Shown here: positions 19,329 to 21,704 of the stretch, one piece after another | Position numbering within the stretch: the stretch's first letter is position 1 | How the letters are laid out: the number at the start of each line of letters is the position of its first letter | Virus record (IMG/VR): IMGVR_UViG_3300003872_000058 | Span: 1-21,704 of that record | DNA length: 21,704 nt | Direction: 5' to 3' (one strand) | DNA from: a virus | Notes under the pieces: generated by a model | Databases searched by the model: none | What the model was told of the DNA's origin: nothing | Seen by the model: only the letters and a program-made list of their open reading frames with translations | Made by a program: the position numbers and the translations under genes

Positions 19329-19871
19329 ATGCTCAAGCACATCCTCAAAGACCTGAACCTGACCGTGGACGGGCGCGGCTACGCCGGGCGCGTCGAGGAG
19401 CTGGTGCCGCCCAAGCTCACCGTGAAGACCGAAGACGTCCGCGCCGGCGGCATGGACGCCCCCGTGCAGGTGGACATGGGCATGGAAGCGCTCACCTGCG
19501 AGTTCACCCTGGTGGACTACGACCCGGACGTGCTCGCTCTGTTCGGGCTCGCGCCCGGCGCCACCACCCAGCTCACCATGCGCGGGGCGGTGGAGGACGA
19601 GTTCTCCGGCACGGTGCGCCCGGTCGTCGTGAACGTGCGCGGGCGCGTCAAGGAGCTGGACCCCGGTACCTGGAAGCCCGGAGAGAAGACCACGCTCAAG
19701 GCGACCATGGCGCTCACCTACTACAAGCTCGTCCATGACGGGCGCGAGCTGCACGAGATCGACGTGCCCAACATGGTGCGCAGGATCGACGGCGTGGACC
19801 AGCTCGCCGCCCGCCGCGTCTATCTGCTCCTCTCCGGACGCATCCGACCGTTGCGGAGGAAGGGGAAATGA
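19329..19871 (+). CDS. Major tail tube protein FII
   Basis: The 180-residue tube subunit fits the P2 FII family: LKDLNLTVDGRGYAGRVEEL near the start, LPPKLTVKTEDVRAGGM-like segment, VQVDMGMEALTCEFTLVDYD, and the late TLKATMALTYYKLVHDGREL. It polymerises on the baseplate inside the sheath. An AAGGAGG ribosome-binding site lies just upstream. The stop overlaps the ATG of a predicted lipoprotein gene, unlike P2 where the tail chaperone E follows. Confidence 0.94.
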   Translation: MLKHILKDLNLTVDGRGYAGRVEELVPPKLTVKTEDVRAGGMDAPVQVDMGMEALTCEFTLVDYDPDVLALFGLAPGATTQLTMRGAVEDEFSGTVRPVVVNVRGRVKELDPGTWKPGEKTTLKATMALTYYKLVHDGRELHEIDVPNMVRRIDGVDQLAARRVYLLLSGRIRPLRRKGK

Positions 19872-20125
19872 AGCGGACCTGGCTCCTCGTCGCCGGCCTG
19901 CTGGCCGCCTGTCAGCAGCCGGGCGGTTCCATGACCCTGGCCGTCTGCCTCGACGGCGACGAGATCGCCGCTCTGCGCGAGCACTGTCTCGGCCCGGCGC
20001 AGCCCGTCGACGGCGTCGAGTGGCGGTACGATCCGGAAGCCTGTCGCGCCGTGCGCGTCGATCTCGCTTGCGACGATCCTGACGGCGGCGCCATGGGCGT
20101 GCTCGCCTTGGAGGCGCGTCCGTGA
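19868..20125 (+). CDS. Small predicted lipoprotein inside the tail operon
   Basis: The 85-residue product starts MKRTWLLVAGLLAAC: a short positively charged end, a hydrophobic core, and a lipobox LAAC with Cys15. The residue after Cys is Gln, so outer-membrane sorting is expected. Four more cysteines (27, 40, 59, 68) in the mature part could form two disulfides in the periplasm. It overlaps tail tube FII by 4 bp at the start and the next gene by 4 bp at the end, so it is translated with the virion proteins. It matches no family I know. Small phage lipoproteins such as T5 Llp block superinfection; another option is a lysis or virion-entry role. All of these are inference. Confidence 0.6.
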   Translation: MKRTWLLVAGLLAACQQPGGSMTLAVCLDGDEIAALREHCLGPAQPVDGVEWRYDPEACRAVRVDLACDDPDGGAMGVLALEARP

Positions 20126-20649
20126 TCGCGGCGGCGGATCTGGTCGGTACGGTGGAGATCGTCGATCGGGTGCCCACGCGCACCGGCGTCATCGTCGACG
20201 CGCGCGTGGAAGACCCCGTCCTGGGCCGCATCGACGATGTGCGCCTCGCCGCGCCCGCCGCCGCCATGGCTTGGGACGCCGCGACCCTGACGGACTGGGT
20301 GCGCCAGGTCATGGAACGGCGCGCGGCGCGCACCCTGGAGCGCGAGATCGACGAGGTCGTCGAGGCGCTGCGCCGCGGCGAGAACCCCTTGCGCGACGGG
20401 AACGGCAACCTGCGCGGCACCGCCCATCTGCCCTACGCAGATGCGGCCGCCGCCACGTACCGGCGCCTGTCCGCATCCACCGCCGCCCGCGACCGCATCG
20501 TCGCCGCCGGCATCGTGCAGGCCCTCGACGACGCCGAGCTGACCGCGGTCACCGGCCTCGACGCCGCCGGCATCCAGGCCCTCCGCGACCAGGCCGCCGC
20601 CGCGCTCCAGGCCGCTGCGCTGATGCGGCAGGCCGGGGGAGAATGGTGA
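20122..20649 (+). CDS. Unknown phage protein in tail operon
   Basis: The 175-residue product starts at GTG 20122 (overlap GTGA). A beta-rich N-terminal part (LVGTVEIVDRVPTRTGVIVD and ARVEDPVLGRIDDVRLAAP) is followed by helices rich in Ala, Arg and Glu (WVRQVMERRAARTLEREIDE and VVEALRRGENPL) and two helical Ala-rich stretches. No cysteine, signal peptide or membrane segment is seen. I do not recognise a family. Its position after tube FII and before a large surface-like protein suggests a tail assembly or adaptor role; it lies where a tail chaperone would be expected but does not resemble gpE. Confidence 0.6.
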   Translation: MIAAADLVGTVEIVDRVPTRTGVIVDARVEDPVLGRIDDVRLAAPAAAMAWDAATLTDWVRQVMERRAARTLEREIDEVVEALRRGENPLRDGNGNLRGTAHLPYADAAAATYRRLSASTAARDRIVAAGIVQALDDAELTAVTGLDAAGIQALRDQAAAALQAAALMRQAGGEW

Positions 20650-21704
20650 TGGCCGTCTGGTACGTCGATCCGGTCAACGGGGCGTCGACCAACGGCGGCA
20701 CGAGCTGGACGGACGCGGTGGACACGCCGGCCAACCTGCCGCCGGTGGCCGCCAACGGCGTCCTGGACCCGGGCGACGTGGTGAAGCTCGCCAACACCGG
20801 ACGCGTCGCCGGGCAGATCTCCGATTGGACGCCGGACCTATCCGCCGGTCCGTTGGTGGCCTTCGTCGGCTACGATCCGGCCACCGATACGCCTCTGCCT
20901 GCGCCCGACCTCGCCGGCGTGGCGAACTACGGCGGATTCGGGGCGGTGAACGCTTATTGCGAGGCGATCCTTCTGCAGCAACAGACGAACGATTACTGGT
21001 TCGCCCTCGGCGGATACCGCGCCGGCGGTCAGCTGCTCGTCGCTCGTCGCTGCGCTATCGCCCAGAAGCCGAGTTCCGGCGTGAACGTCGCCGCGCGCAG
21101 CAACGCCAACGTCGCCCCGTCGAGAGCGATTCTCGACGACTGCTCCGTCACCGCGAACGGGCCGGTCAAGGTGTTCGAGGGCGCCGAGCTGGTCATGCGC
21201 GGCGGGACGCTCGCCGGCATCGACGGCGTGGACGGCGCGCTCCTCGTCGATCAGGGCGTGCTGCGTCTCGCCGGCGTCGACGTCTCGGCGATGACGACGG
21301 GGGCGCTGGTGGACTGCCGAGGCGGCCTCGCCGAGATCGACGTCGTCGGTCTGCCGGCAGGCGCGAGCCTCTTCTCTTCGGCGTCGCCGCCGACGGCCGC
21401 GCCGGGACGCGTCGTCGTGCGCGGTCGCGACTTCTACGCCGGCATCGACGACGCAGGCACCTGGGACCTGACCACCGCCGTCTTCCGAACCGGCGGCGCG
21501 GTCTTGTCCGACGGCGCGCCCGTGGCCCTGATCGCCGGCACCGCCTCCGCGCTGCAGCCCGGCATCCGCGCCAGCGAGATCGTCCTGTCCGAGTCTCTGC
21601 CGCTCGACCTGACCGCGGACCGCACCCTCTCCATCCATCTCGCCCAGCCTGCCGGCGCGACGGCCCTCACCACGCAAGAGGCGTGGCTGACGGTGGAGAT
21701 CGAG
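20649..21704 (+). CDS. Beta-helix-like phage protein, possible tail spike (3' end outside window)
   Basis: The frame is open to the last base, giving at least 352 residues. ATG 20649 shares its A with the preceding stop and lies 6 nt after GGGGGAG; an upstream in-frame ATG at 20643 is less likely. The N-terminus (MAVWYVDPVNGASTNGGTSW, then LDPGDVVKLANTG) is like the start of pectate-lyase-type right-handed beta-helix proteins. The middle has the repetitive short-strand pattern of such folds (CSVTANGPVKVFEGAELVMR, GTLAGIDGVDGALLVDQGVL). Beta-helix proteins in phages are often spikes or depolymerases. It could also be a virion decoration protein. No catalytic residues can be named. Confidence 0.55.
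   Translation, partial: MAVWYVDPVNGASTNGGTSWTDAVDTPANLPPVAANGVLDPGDVVKLANTGRVAGQISDWTPDLSAGPLVAFVGYDPATDTPLPAPDLAGVANYGGFGAVNAYCEAILLQQQTNDYWFALGGYRAGGQLLVARRCAIAQKPSSGVNVAARSNANVAPSRAILDDCSVTANGPVKVFEGAELVMRGGTLAGIDGVDGALLVDQGVLRLAGVDVSAMTTGALVDCRGGLAEIDVVGLPAGASLFSSASPPTAAPGRVVVRGRDFYAGIDDAGTWDLTTAVFRTGGAVLSDGAPVALIAGTASALQPGIRASEIVLSESLPLDLTADRTLSIHLAQPAGATALTTQEAWLTVEIE

Noticed and set aside
18084-20420. A 778-codon minus-strand frame opposite sheath and tube genes
   Set aside because: It is antisense to well-supported FI and FII genes; no domain was seen.
1-21704. CRISPR arrays, tRNA genes, insertion sequences, integrase attachment sites
   Set aside because: I looked for regularly spaced repeats, cloverleaf-type sequences, transposase genes and long terminal inverted repeats and saw none.

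Overview
The window is the late and accessory part of a prophage (or temperate phage) of a GC-rich proteobacterium. Base composition is high-GC throughout, with G/C-rich third codon positions. Genes are packed with 4-bp ATGA/GTGA overlaps, and the order of head, lysis and tail genes is that of a contractile-tailed phage. The head genes resemble lambda (GpA-type terminase, gpW-like joiner, GpB-type portal, ClpP-like protease fused to the major capsid protein). The tail genes resemble P2 (V, W, J, I, H, FI, FII). Nothing in the window names the host species.

Region 1 (1-3522) is a mosaic immunity and cargo region. It holds two tandem KilA-N antirepressor genes on the + strand (the first cut by the window edge). 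Each is followed by the first codons of the same small ORF and then by a different minus-strand toxin-antitoxin-like cassette: RelE/ParE toxin + XRE antitoxin + HI1420-type antidote after copy A, and a DUF4258/DUF2283 pair after copy B. Upstream of copy B lies what looks like a complete P1 c4-icd-ant type regulatory unit: a sigma70-like promoter, a roughly 75-nt leader RNA ending in an intrinsic terminator, a downstream target complementary to that leader in two blocks, a small overlapping ORF, and a hairpin that hides the KilA-N ribosome-binding site. The RNA interpretation is inferred from visible complementarity.

Region 2 (3519-13172) is packaging and head. TerL is followed by about 2.1 kb of apparent cargo (a Mor-like small protein, an HTH-ImmA/IrrE metallopeptidase and a PIN-like protein), ending at an AT-rich 11-bp palindrome. 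Then come the gpW-like joiner, portal, protease-capsid fusion, DUF2190 protein, FII-like joiner, gpZ-like protein and a gpU-like gene that carries a reading-frame break.

Region 3 (13169-14225) is lysis: a GH24 lysozyme, a holin and a coiled-coil/transmembrane protein. Region 4 (14225-21704) is the P2-like baseplate, fibre, sheath and tube. After the tube come an unexpected predicted lipoprotein, an unknown protein and the start of a beta-helix-like protein that runs off the window. Tape measure, tail chaperones, small terminase, integrase and repressor are not in the window.

Most interesting are the C4-like antisense RNA circuit, the double interruption of one small ORF by unrelated TA cassettes (one flanked by 22-bp direct repeats), the ImmA/IrrE-PIN pair, and the lipoprotein inside the tail operon.
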